NCBI GenBank assembly: GCA_023853785.1
Contig: JAJIRX010000158.1
Coordinates: forward strand, 1-64,000
DNA length: 64,000 bases
Source of the DNA: Psilocybe azurescens
Lineage: Eukaryota > Basidiomycota > Agaricomycetes > Agaricales > Agrocybaceae
Direction of reading: 5' to 3'
The position numbers and the translations under genes were made by a program. Positions 47,437 to 57,404 of this stretch are shown here, in pieces. Positions within the stretch are counted from its first letter, which is position 1, and each line of letters starts with the position of its first letter. The notes under the pieces were generated by a model, which saw nothing but the letters and a program-made list of their open reading frames with translations, did not search any database and was not told the origin of the DNA.

Positions 47437-48642
47437 GAGGTCTTTCCTTTTCCCCACACAATCCATATGGACACCAGTGGACACCAGTGGACTGTGTGCC
47501 TGGCCAAACTGGCTGACAGATTGTCTAGTCCACTGGACTGGACTGGACTTGGACTGGACTTCTGCCAAATTTTCAGTCCAGTCTCAGTCCAGTGGATTAT
47601 GAGTTCAGTCAAGTCCACTGGACTCCAGTGGACTGGGGCTTAAATATTCACTGAACAACCACAAATAATATATTTATTAGCACAGTCCAGTGGAGTCCAC
47701 TGGATTCAATAATTAACATAATATCCAAAGTATGATCATTAGTTATTAATATTAATATTAATTGCAAAAATAAAAGACTACAGTCAATGGAAATAAACTC
47801 TATGAAATAACAATTGAATGAAACAATAGTTAAATGTACATGGGAGCAAAGCCTCCTATGAATACATTTTTGTATTTTGTTCAGTCCACAAGGTGAAAAT
47901 TTCACAGGCACATGTGATGTGCACATGTGCCTGGCATTGGCTGATCAGCATGACAACAATCAAATATACATGTCAGCTCTTTTTCCAACCACCACCCACC
48001 CCTTGCTCTCTTTTTTCCATCACCGCTGCTGTCCTCGCCCTCTCTGCCGTCCATGATGACCATGACAGCCATGCAGACAACAATGAGGATGGAAATGGAC
48101 AATTCGCAACAACGAGGGGCGACAACAGATGGCAAGGGCGAGGGCATGGACAGTGAGGGTGAGGACATCAACTGTGAGGGTGAGGACAGCAGGGACTGCG
48201 AGAGTGAGGACAGCAGGAACTGCAAGGGCAAGGATGGTGGGGACAGCAAGAGCAAGGGTGGGGACAGTGAGGGAGAGGGTGGGGACAGTGAGGGCAAGGA
48301 TGGTGGGTGCTACAGCTATCCCTACCATCCTCCCTGCCCCCTTTTTTCATATTTTTTTTCGCTTTTTTCTTTATGTCTTGGACCTCACAAGTAGACAATA
48401 ATGTATTACATAGTTATTAATATATTGTATTCCACTCATCTGAATTTACATTAAGATTGAACTTATTTACTATATCAAGTCCAGTGGACTCCAGTTATTT
48501 TAGTCCATATTCACTGTATATTATAAAATCTACTGAAGTCCAGTGGAATCCAGACAAGTCCAGTCAATTCCAGTCAAGTCCACTGTAGTCCACTGGAGTT
48601 CACTGGAGTCCATATGGACTGTGTGGGGAAGGTAAATTACTG
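47437..48642 (+). mobile_element. Element D: TIR element, 1206 bp, TSD not recognisable
   Basis: Starts GAGGTCTTTCC and ends GGTAAATTACTG. The inverted repeat is long: CCCCACACA(A/G)TCCATATGGAC then (A/T)CCAGTG at both ends. Subterminal arrays use CCAGTGGACT and AGTCCACTGGACT words (47460-47710 and 48478-48620). Inside are the ATTTTGTTCAGTCC border shared with element C, a small GC-rich island and a T-rich tract with AATATATTGTATT. Flanking 8-mers CAGCATTG and CTTATTTG do not match, so it is old, rearranged or chimeric. Confidence 0.75.
47985..48345 (+). repeat. GC-rich purine-biased island of element D
   Basis: A short version of the islands in A-C: CCACCACCCACC border, core of GAGGGTGAGGACAGC-type units from about 48160, closing CCTCCCTGCCCCC and a T run. 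Open on both strands because of the repeats. Confidence 0.6.
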
Positions 48643-48775
48643 CTTATTTGTGCTATTTAGATGTTGGTCATTGATGAAGATGCAAAATATATTGTTACAT
48701 CTGCCTCTAAAATGTTTTCTTGTTCATCAAGATCAGCTACTCCTGGGGCAGCAGAGAATCACAGCTGGAAGATCA

Positions 48776-49600
48776 ACCAAGGTTATGGAGTGTGATTTTT
48801 CAGAATCTGTCAGAAATCTAGCAGTCACAGCTAAGTTGCATGTTCAATTTTCTCTGATCCATGATACTCCCTTTCCTTCTTCAAACAAATTTGGGCGTAT
48901 GGAATTTGCATGGAACATCATTACTGAAACTTCAAAAATTAGTGGTCACACCAACTTAGCTTCTGCTCTCAGAGAAGCTTCAAGTGACCCTAGAGTCAAG
49001 AAAGACATAATAGCATTTGAAAGCATCTCTATATAAATGAGACAAATTTTTTTTAAATTTCTTTCAATAGACCATGTATGGATGTGCTACCCTTATCAGT
49101 GATATCATCACCAAAGCAAGAGAGCATGTAAAAGCACATTATAATCTCAGTGGAGACCTTCATACAATATCTGAAGACATTAAATGGTTATTAGAAAAAG
49201 CTCATTTCAATTATGGTGATCTTAATATCAAGGTATACCTTAATTGAAAGTCAATTTCCATTAATACTACTAATCTTATCATATAGGAACAAGCTTTCAA
49301 TGAATGCAAACCATTCTTCAATGAGCTTATTGTTGATCTTATTGAGTGTCAATGGTTTCCCTCTTCATCTCGTGTAAAGTCCGATGGCAAAACTACTGCC
49401 CAAATTTTAAAGGATAATTCATTGCCAACTTCAATTATTTTTCTTGTGGCTACTGCAGTAAGTGCCCCATCATTCTCATGTACAGATACTTACTTTTTTT
49501 TCTTCAAGATCAATCATGCATTGAAAGAATGGACAAATGGACATTAAGCCATCAATATTCCTTTTCTGAAAACACCTCTGAACAGATGTTTGTTCATATT
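48776..49600 (+). pseudogene. DUF6532-type protein remnant
   Basis: Exon 1 (about 48776-49020) gives DFSESVRNLAVTAKLHV and LASALREASSDPRVKKDI. Exon 2 (49071-49232) gives YGCATLISDIITKAREHV and EKAHFNYGDLNIK. Exon 3 (49287-49457) gives EQAFNECKPFFNELIVDLI. Exon 4 (from 49509) gives INHALKEWTNGH, then a stop (TAA) before INIPF, which continues only after a frame change. The pattern fits the DUF6532 domain of Agaricomycetes, function unknown, often near transposons. The first donor is not a GT (sequence after FE is GCATCT or AGCATC). Introns 2 and 3 look normal (GTATAC to TAG; GTAAGT to AAG). Confidence 0.6.
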
Positions 49601-51582
49601 TCTTGCTTTTATTTGCTGGCTATATATATCTTATTTTATATAAATTTTTAAAGCTATTTACAACACCAGTGAAACTGGAATTTAATGGAAAAAAAACACC
49701 AAAGTTTGGGCATTGTATTGTAAAAATACAATTCTCAAAAAATCATGTAATTTTTCTCCTTCTCGGATTATCTGATACTAAAGCTATATATTTAGAAAAA
49801 ACACACCAATATTAGAGGTGCTTCTAGTGATGTTATTGATCTTAATTTTGATGAACTGGATAGAATTGCAGAAGAAGCAATGACAGCTGAAAGCTAGAAT
49901 TCTTTTTTTGATATTGTTTCTACTTCTAATCTCTTCTTTTCTATGCTTGGGTACACTTATTATAGTTCAACTCTCTTTGTACTGCTATAGACTGCTGTAA
50001 AGCTATTTAAATAAATTTTCAACATTTTTAATTGTTTTATACAGTTTTATACAGATTTAAAAGTCTGTGTCTCAACTTAAGTTGCTATAAAAATCTTCAA
50101 TTCATGTAGTTTGATTCAGATTGGCTTGGATTATAGTTAAAACATTCTACAACTACTTTATAATATCTTTACATACTTTTGCATGTTTCTGGTGGAACTG
50201 CCGCAGCCTATATTGCATTGGTAGTTGTACAAATCAATTTGAAGCACTTTAAGATTGCTTAAAATTTTATAAAATGCTTTGAAATAGCATTATATTGCTT
50301 TGGAATACTTTGAATGGGCTTTGACAAGCTTTGACACATTTTGAGAGTTGGACAAGATTCTTTAAGTATCAAATTCTATGGTAACTTTGCTTTTGGAATG
50401 CTTTAGATATCTTTGTGTCTTTGTGTCTTTAATGTCTCTAGGAATACCTAACTCAACCTATAGATACTTACATAGATATAATAACTATTTTCCTGATGTC
50501 ATTTCCATTGTTTATTTGTCTCAAAAGCCTCAGGAGAACTAGTATATAACTTTGAAAGTTCAACATTTTGAGAATTTGGGGGCTTGTCCATTTTAGGAAG
50601 GCAATCCATATTTAGATTTACAGACTTGGAAAGACTTGGTACAGAACAACATTCATGCTTCTTGTACTGTATTTTACTCCTTGATCCAGTGACATTCACA
50701 ATGGCTAGAAAGTACTATCCCAAGATAGGTGGACAATCTCTTATACTTACCAGAAAGAAAAACTACTACTACCTGTGAGTCTCATTTCTTATAACCAAGA
50801 CACTCTTTTTCACTCCTTATCTTTACAGAAATCAAGAACAAGAACAAAAGAAAGATCATGAATGAAAAAGACTCAAAAAGTAGGTGGACCTTTTCTCAAT
50901 AGCTATAATGGTAATGACTTAGCATATATCCAGAAATTGTAGGTTGCAAATGTCACCTGAGGAGGCCACTTTGGCAAAATGAAAGCATTGAGAGACACAG
51001 ACCCATTATCAAGAAAAACACCATTGTTCTCTTGTTCTCAAAGCCAGGTATTATTGGCAAGTTTTGTGAGCAGCAATTTGTTGTTCTCCTAAAACATTTT
51101 TATAAAATGAAGAAAAAACTGGGTGATGAACAAGCTTGAGATGAGGAAGGATATCAATCAACAATGGCTTCCAACAATGCATATCAATTAGTTTACATTA
51201 TAGATCTATTTTATAATGTTTTGTACAATTTTCCTACTTAGTAACCAGCCAAGCCTATATTATATTTCAAATGCTCTTAAGATCACTCAACTCTTCAATC
51301 AAAATTTGTAGCAAAAATTGTCTGTATTTGTCTAACTAGTCTAACTATCCTTGAGTTGAGAAAGATTGTAATAGTACTAGTGCTCTGCATTCAAATCTTT
51401 CATTTTCAAAAAACCCTGCAGATGTCTGAGCTTGATCCAGGTGGTCAATAACTGCTTCAAGTCTGTTGGGGTCAGCATTTTGATCCCAGGATGTGGACAG
51501 TGGCAAGAACTCTTGATTAAACTCTCATATTGCTGCCATGACTTCTCAATTGGCATGACTTATGTGGCTTAGCAAAGGCAAC
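49601..51582. other. AT-rich, no gene recognised
   Basis: Contains TGCTTTG-like words at 50230-50420 and a short frame at 50701 (MARKYYPKIGGQ) with no support. Confidence 0.35.
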
Positions 51583-52215
51583 CTAGATGACAATGACAAT
51601 GAAAATGAGGAAGAATCCGATGGTGATGATGAAGACAGCAATGAATGAGATGAACAAGAGGGCAACATGGAGGGTCCAGGGTTTCTGTTGGGTGCAAGAT
51701 CTACAACTTGGAGGGCAATGTGTTTGGAGTGACACAGGGGGAGGAATTGTCCTCAGAGCTAGTGATTTCCTCAGGCAGTGAGGCCTGAAATGAGGATGGT
51801 TGGGTTGAAAAGTGGGAAGATGGTGGAGGTATAAACAGAAAGAATGGCAGGGTTTTTTGGGGAAACTTTTGAGGCTGAGTCTGATGGATTCCAGGGGCTC
51901 CCAGTTGGAGTTGTTCTCAATGGTGTACTGGAAACCATGTACTCTAACAGCAACTGGCTTCAACCTTTTCCTTAAGACATGTGTGGTGGCTTTAGAGGGA
52001 TGCTGTGACTGAGAGTTAGGTCCAACATTGTTCTGCACAGCTTGATGAGCATGGGCATGAATTATGGCCACTTGTGGCAAGATCTGTAGTGCAGCAATGA
52101 TGGCAGGAATAGCACCAGGAGGACCAACTGGAGGACAATCCACAGCAAAGTCTGGGGTGAGAACATCCTCCCCAGCCATGTGCTGTTCTATGTAATATGT
52201 TTTCACCTCCTCCAC
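51583..52215 (-). CDS. Hypothetical protein, C-terminal hydrophobic segment
   Basis: An uninterrupted 210-codon frame from ATG 52215. The N-terminal half contains DVLTPDFAVDCPPVGPPGA and later RLKPVAVRVHGFQ. The last 30 residues are strongly hydrophobic (LLFISFIAVFIITIGFFLI), so a tail anchor is possible. I do not recognise a domain. The PDFAV-PP-GPPGA start resembles unnamed Agaricomycete proteins linked to transposons. Because the surrounding DNA is decayed and AT-rich, the intact frame is notable, but the hydrophobic end partly reflects ATCATTGTC-like low-complexity DNA. Confidence 0.35.
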   Translation of the reverse strand: MEEVKTYYIEQHMAGEDVLTPDFAVDCPPVGPPGAIPAIIAALQILPQVAIIHAHAHQAVQNNVGPNSQSQHPSKATTHVLRKRLKPVAVRVHGFQYTIENNSNWEPLESIRLSLKSFPKKPCHSFCLYLHHLPTFQPNHPHFRPHCLRKSLALRTIPPPVSLQTHCPPSCRSCTQQKPWTLHVALLFISFIAVFIITIGFFLIFIVIVI

Positions 52216-53072
52216 TGAGCAAATTCTGTTAGCAATTGTTAGGGATTATTTTGAAATAAAAAATTTTACTGATCAACCCTACTACTGAGCTTGAAGCAGC
52301 AGGAATGAAAGGTGCAGGTGAAATAGTCTCTATTCTGTTAAGCACTGTGGTCAATGGTGTTAGCTGATAATTGAGGATAAAGAATAGATGTTGAAGTCAT
52401 TAGTTTAGTCATTCTCATTAGCTCAGCAATTTCTTAGTCATATATGTCATTTCCTTTCCTCTCCTCCTTTGTGCTTCACTCATTTTGTTCACATCATGCC
52501 TTTATCACTGTCTTCGTTAATCCTCTTTTCATCACCACTCTTCTCCCATTCAGACTCACTAATCCTTAATCCACTTCAATGTATTGCTTCCTCTTCTTTC
52601 ATGGATTATTTCCTGGATAATGTTCTTTTCACATATACTTGCGGTTTTGCCTTTTGTACCTCAGCTGCTTTCTCTGAGTCACTGAGGTATGTATGCCTTT
52701 TCTTCTACCCAGAGATAGATGCTTACATCCTATCTTATAACATCTAACTTTGCATTTCAGGTAGAATAATAATGAGCTGAATTCTCTGAGTTGCTGAGCA
52801 TCTAACTTCGCATTTCAGCTCTCTACAATAGACAACATACCAGTGGACTCTGGTGCTTCCACAGGTCCAGCATTGTTGTCATCAAGAAAGAACACAGAAG
52901 ATGGGAGTAACATGAGAAGTAGGACAAGGCAGGGCCTATAAAAATAGATTGAGACAGGTAAGCTCAGACATCAAAACAGGTGTAAAAAGATTTACCAAGC
53001 CAAGATTTTGAATTTCCTATTCATTAAGCCACACTCAATTGCAGTGAGATTTGAACTGGTTCATATCTCTGT
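52216..53072. other. No gene recognised
   Basis: AT-rich. CTCAGTTGCTGAG-like words at 52670-52810. Nothing else supportable. Confidence 0.35.
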
Positions 53073-54235
53073 GAGGTCTTTACACTCCCCACAGGTACTG
53101 ATCAGAACTGGTTAGACTCTGACCAGTTCTGACTGGAATTTTGTTTGGCAGTGTGCCTGTCAAATTAGCAGAAAAATGGCCAATTTTTTCTGACTGGATT
53201 CCAATCCAAATCCAGTCGGAATCACCAGTACTGACTGGTTCCACTGTTACCAAGTCCAACTCAAATCTGATCAGAATCTGACTGGAATCCAAGTGGAATT
53301 TACCTAATTTTTAACTTAATTAGACCCAATTCTGAGTGGAATTGGAGTGGTATTAAGCAGAACCATATTATGTCAGCATAATATTTATAGCTCAGCAAGC
53401 AATAATACAAACAGTGTACATAGATCTTATCAGTTTGTGACAAATTTAGTATCATTAGAATCATAAAATTTAAGAGAATATGTTTATATAATAATTATAT
53501 AAAATTAAAAATTTCTGGTAAAGAAACACCTATTTTTTACATAAATCTGTGCTTATATGATCTAATTTTCTTGAATAAAGTTAATATTTGTATTTTATTA
53601 ATTTCTAATATTTCAACAATGTTAAAATATACCTGACAGAGTGCAATTTTTTACAAAAAAAGGTTTACAATTTTTACATATACTCAAATTTATAGTATTT
53701 TGCATATTGAACATACTGATGTATTATTCACATACTAAAATAACTACAGACATATTGCCCTCAATTTTATGATTATTTTAATATATAATATGTGGGTATA
53801 GCTTCAGACCAAGTGCCAGAATATATTATTAGATGATAGTAAAAAGTATATAATTCATTAAATGTGGAGTATAGCACAAGTAATAATAGTGTAGTTGGTA
53901 AAGAATGTGTAGAATTAATATATAAAGCTGTTTGGTTCAATTCCTGTTGAGTGCACTTTATAATTTCACATTTATTACAAATATCATGTGACCTGAATAG
54001 ATTACTTAATAGCTTATGTAAAAATATTATGTAAGGCTGATTAAACATAAATATCATGTGATTCAATGGATTATTTAAAGGCTTATATAAGGCTGACCAA
54101 GCATCATCATGTGCACTGAGCAAGTACATGTTGAGAAATTCTGACTGGATTCTGACTGGTTCTGACTGATTCTGACTGGGTCCAAGTGGTCCTGAGTGGT
54201 TCTGACTGGTACTTGTGGAGCACTGTAAAGTACTG
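53073..54235 (+). mobile_element. Element E: TIR element, 1163 bp, perfect 8-bp TSD, no island
   Basis: Starts GAGGTCTTTACACTCC and ends CACTGTAAAGTACTG. Flanks are ATCTCTGT at 53065-53072 and 54236-54243. Subterminal arrays use TCTGACTGG and CCAGTTCTGA words (53090-53350 and 54140-54215). The interior is uniformly AT-rich with no GC-rich island and no coding capacity, so this is an empty version of the family. Confidence 0.88.
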
Positions 54236-54243
54236 ATCTCTGT

Positions 54244-54920
54244 CTATTGAGTAGTCTAAAGTAGTTAGTTTTGAATATCCTGTAAGCAAAGAAAAGATTA
54301 GGCTACAACATACTTCAGTAAATTTCTGAAGAATATGTACCCAACACCAGACAACTGTCACAAAACAGTTTGAAACACATTCACCTCAATCTTTAGATTT
54401 GTCAGCTCTCAGTCCACAACTGACCTGACCCACATGAACATCCTCACCATAGAGTGTGCAAATTGAGTGTTGCTCATCTCCTGAACTGCACAGAAAATAC
54501 ACTACAGGTGAGTAGCCATCATTTCACTAATTAAAAGAGAGACTTACATGAACATTTTGAAGTAAACTTCATGGGAAAATGTGGTGCATTTCATGGTTCC
54601 TGATAAGAGTTTTTGGAGGGGGAAAAACCAGCACATGAACTGGCTGTTGCTGAAAAGTACACAGTGGAGGCCATGTTAAACACTCAGTAACATTATTTGA
54701 AATGATATCCTATTGACTTACCTCATGACAAGGAGCTGTCTGAGGTTGAAGTTAAAGAACTGGACCCAGAGAAATTGTCACCAGCAGGGTATGCCATTGC
54801 GGTGAAGAAGATGAAGGAAAGGAGTGTTGCAGTCACCTATCAGAAAGCGGTCCATAACATCAACATCATAGAGTTTTATAATTAATTAACAGCACATTCA
54901 GTTTAGCAAATTCAATGTTG
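54244..54920. other. AT-rich, no gene recognised
   Basis: Short spacer between element E and the LTR. A frame near 54730-54880 (acidic then basic) has no recognisable domain. Confidence 0.35.
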
Positions 54921-54925
54921 GTTTC

Positions 54926-55358
54926 TGCCAGGGTTTCCCTATCTACTCTTATTTTCATCACTTGATTATCTTTTATCTTTTATCTTATCATTCATCATTC
55001 ATTTTATCTTTTATCTTTCTTAATATTTTGATCATTCCAGAAGTTTCCACCATCACTCCTTTTATTATTCATCATGATCCTGTTTATTACTCATCATTAC
55101 ACATCATTTTCTTCTTTAGTATTCATCATGGTTTTTCTTATTACTCATCATGCAACCTTGCTTAGTCAGTCATCTCTAGAGTAGTATAAATACTGCATGT
55201 TTTGTAGGCAGATCCCCAGCTTCAATCTCTTAGGATTTCCACTATCATTGGTGTGAACCTTTAGATCATTGATTCCTCATAAGTCTATCGTCTGCACTTA
55301 CTCTCTTGCTTGTCTTTGTTGGTGGCCTTGTCACACTGATTTTAGTGTTTCCCTGACA
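54926..55358 (+). mobile_element. Solo LTR, 433 bp, TSD GTTTC
   Basis: Begins TGCCAGGG (one change from TGTCAGGG), ends CCCTGACA, and is flanked by GTTTC at 54921-54925 and 55359-55363. It is the same family as the LTR in element A, in opposite orientation. No retroelement interior adjoins it. Confidence 0.88.
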
Positions 55359-55363
55359 GTTTC

Positions 55364-55984
55364 ATTACCAGTATGCCAAGAACCACAACATCTCAAAGTC
55401 AAAACACTTCAATAATACCTATACTGTGTTGACCCAGAAACATATTGGCAAATAGTGCAGCAAACTGTAGTTGAAAACACCTGTCAATATGTGGAGAAAC
55501 GAGCAGACTCAGTGCAATACAGTTGAGCAGGAGCTGCTTGCAATGGATCCCCCAGTGGATCCTAAACACCTTGCAATAACTTAAGATGCAATCGCGCGAG
55601 AGGATATTTGGAGAGCTGGGTGTAGGAGAGCAGAGAAGGTGGAAGAAAGCTGCAGCAGAGCAGCATTGAGCAGCATTGGAAAAATATGATGCAGACATGG
55701 GTGAGCCATCAACAAATCTTGAAGATGACTTGGGTCAGTATAATACATTTATTCTGCCAATACATATTGCTGACCTTGTTTTACACTCTTCCTTAGTGTG
55801 ATTGAAGATCTGACTGGCTTTATGCAACCCATCCTTGACTTCATATGCTAGTCAACTGGCTGGAAGACCACCTTGCTTGCTGGAGGGCTGAAGCCAGCTC
55901 ACAATGGACTACTGAATGTAATCAGGTATGTCTCCTTTATGTGTTACAATCTTGTGCCTTCCCTCCCCACTACCCCTCTTGTTA
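55364..55984. other. No gene recognised
   Basis: Transition from AT-rich to GC-richer DNA leading into the RPN6 remnants. Confidence 0.35.
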
Positions 55985-56890
55985 CCCCCTCGCTCTTGCC
56001 CTGCACCGACAGATTCTCAAATGCCTCGAAGAAATACAAGTACGCAGTGCGATAGTCCTTCTCCTCCGCATGCAGAATGCCGGACTGCAGGTCGAAGCGT
56101 GCTTACAGCACAGGCAGGCTGTAGACCACATTGGCGGCTGTGCGGGAGGATGTTATGGATGCATGGGTGGAATAGGGGTCGGTGTAAGTCTGGGTGGTGC
56201 GGGGAACAAGGAAAAGGAAGGAAAAAAGCAACACACCTTGGCCTTGGGCATGTTGCCCAGTCTGCGATACATGCGGCTCTCGAGGAGGTGCACCACCAAG
56301 GATCATCTTGTTGTTGAGCCGCTTGACCACCATGTGCAGGGTATTGATGAGCGCGAGTGTGGGCTGGTACCGGTGGGACTCGAGTTGTCTGTATGTGTGT
56401 ACAATAACTTAGCATACAAACACCAAAAACTGGAATTATGACAATATGAGAGCGCGCACACAGTCCGACAAGCCGCATTTCGAGACTGTACTTGTGCTTC
56501 AGGAAATGCACTTCTCCTGGTTGGCCCGGGAGATGTTGTCCGTGAGCGCTTTCATATGCACTTTCCGGGAGTTGGGGATGGTGGGGTAATCAAAACAAAG
56601 ATCGATGAAATAGAGGGAGGGAGGAGGGAGGAAGTACTGAGCTTCACAGTCTTAGCTTTGGCAGTGGAGGACATGGACACTCGCAAGCTGTTGATGACCT
56701 CCACCAGGCCCTCCGAGTACCTGTGTGCATAAATCCGTCAGCCTCATCCATCCATGCACATGAGGCTTGAGGGCATACTTTGGATCGCTGATAGAGCTTG
56801 CTGAGCTTGATAAGCTCTGACCCATGGCTCCATAACCCTCCCTACTCTGGCTGGTTGAAGTTGCTAGAATCTGCTTGTCCAGCACCTCAG
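55985..56890 (-). pseudogene. RPN6: RPN6 (26S proteasome lid subunit) remnant, minus-strand copy
   Basis: Minus-strand pieces match the PCI-family lid subunit Rpn6: QILATSTSQSREG (about 56875-56837), ELIKLSKLYQRSK (about 56815), YSEGLVEVINSLRVSMSST then AKAKTVKL (56723-56641), IPNSRKVHMKALTDNISRAN (about 56580-56520), QLESHRYQPTLALINTL (about 56395) then RLNNKMIL, and ITSSRTAANVVY to LQSGILHAEEKDY (about 56165-56040). Introns are retained, so this is a DNA-level copy. Frameshifts (before ELIKLSKL and after EKCIS) and the absence of the PCI half show it is dead. A working gene must exist elsewhere, because Rpn6 is essential in known fungi. Confidence 0.75.
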
Positions 56891-57404
56891 CAATCAAAGG
56901 GGTTTGCAATAGGACAACAAGTTGAAGAATGACATCAGTTTGTGACTTGTCCCCGGTCCGAGCCTGCACACGCACACAATCGCGGGGACCCGAGCACATG
57001 AAATGGTTGATATACTCAAGAGCCTGTCCTGAACTTAGACATCTTGGAGTCCACAACAACACAGTTGCTCGTAACGTCGGCCTTATATCCTGCTCTCTTG
57101 AACACGACTCCACCATATGGCATGAATTTTATCAAGCTCAGCAGGACCCAGGACATGGAGTGCGGCGATAGCACCACAATGTGTTATCATCCTCCGAGGG
57201 CAGTCCTCTCTTCCTCCCTCTTCCTTTTCTTCTTCCTGACCAATTCCACTCCACCCATCTGTCCACTACATGACCGGCAACATCCTTGCGCAATCCTCTC
57301 CTAGCTTGAGCGGAACATCAGCCCCATCATCATCACCTCTGCTTACAACAAAGGAGCATTGCTGCTGTCGTTCTATGCATGCATAAGCTTACACTTACAC
57401 AAAT

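Noticed and set aside
3136..47500. Common origin of the 3-8 kb hairpins and the element D word GGACACCAGTGG
   Set aside because: The shared GGACACC string is too short and its context differs; similarity of design is noted but homology is not claimed.
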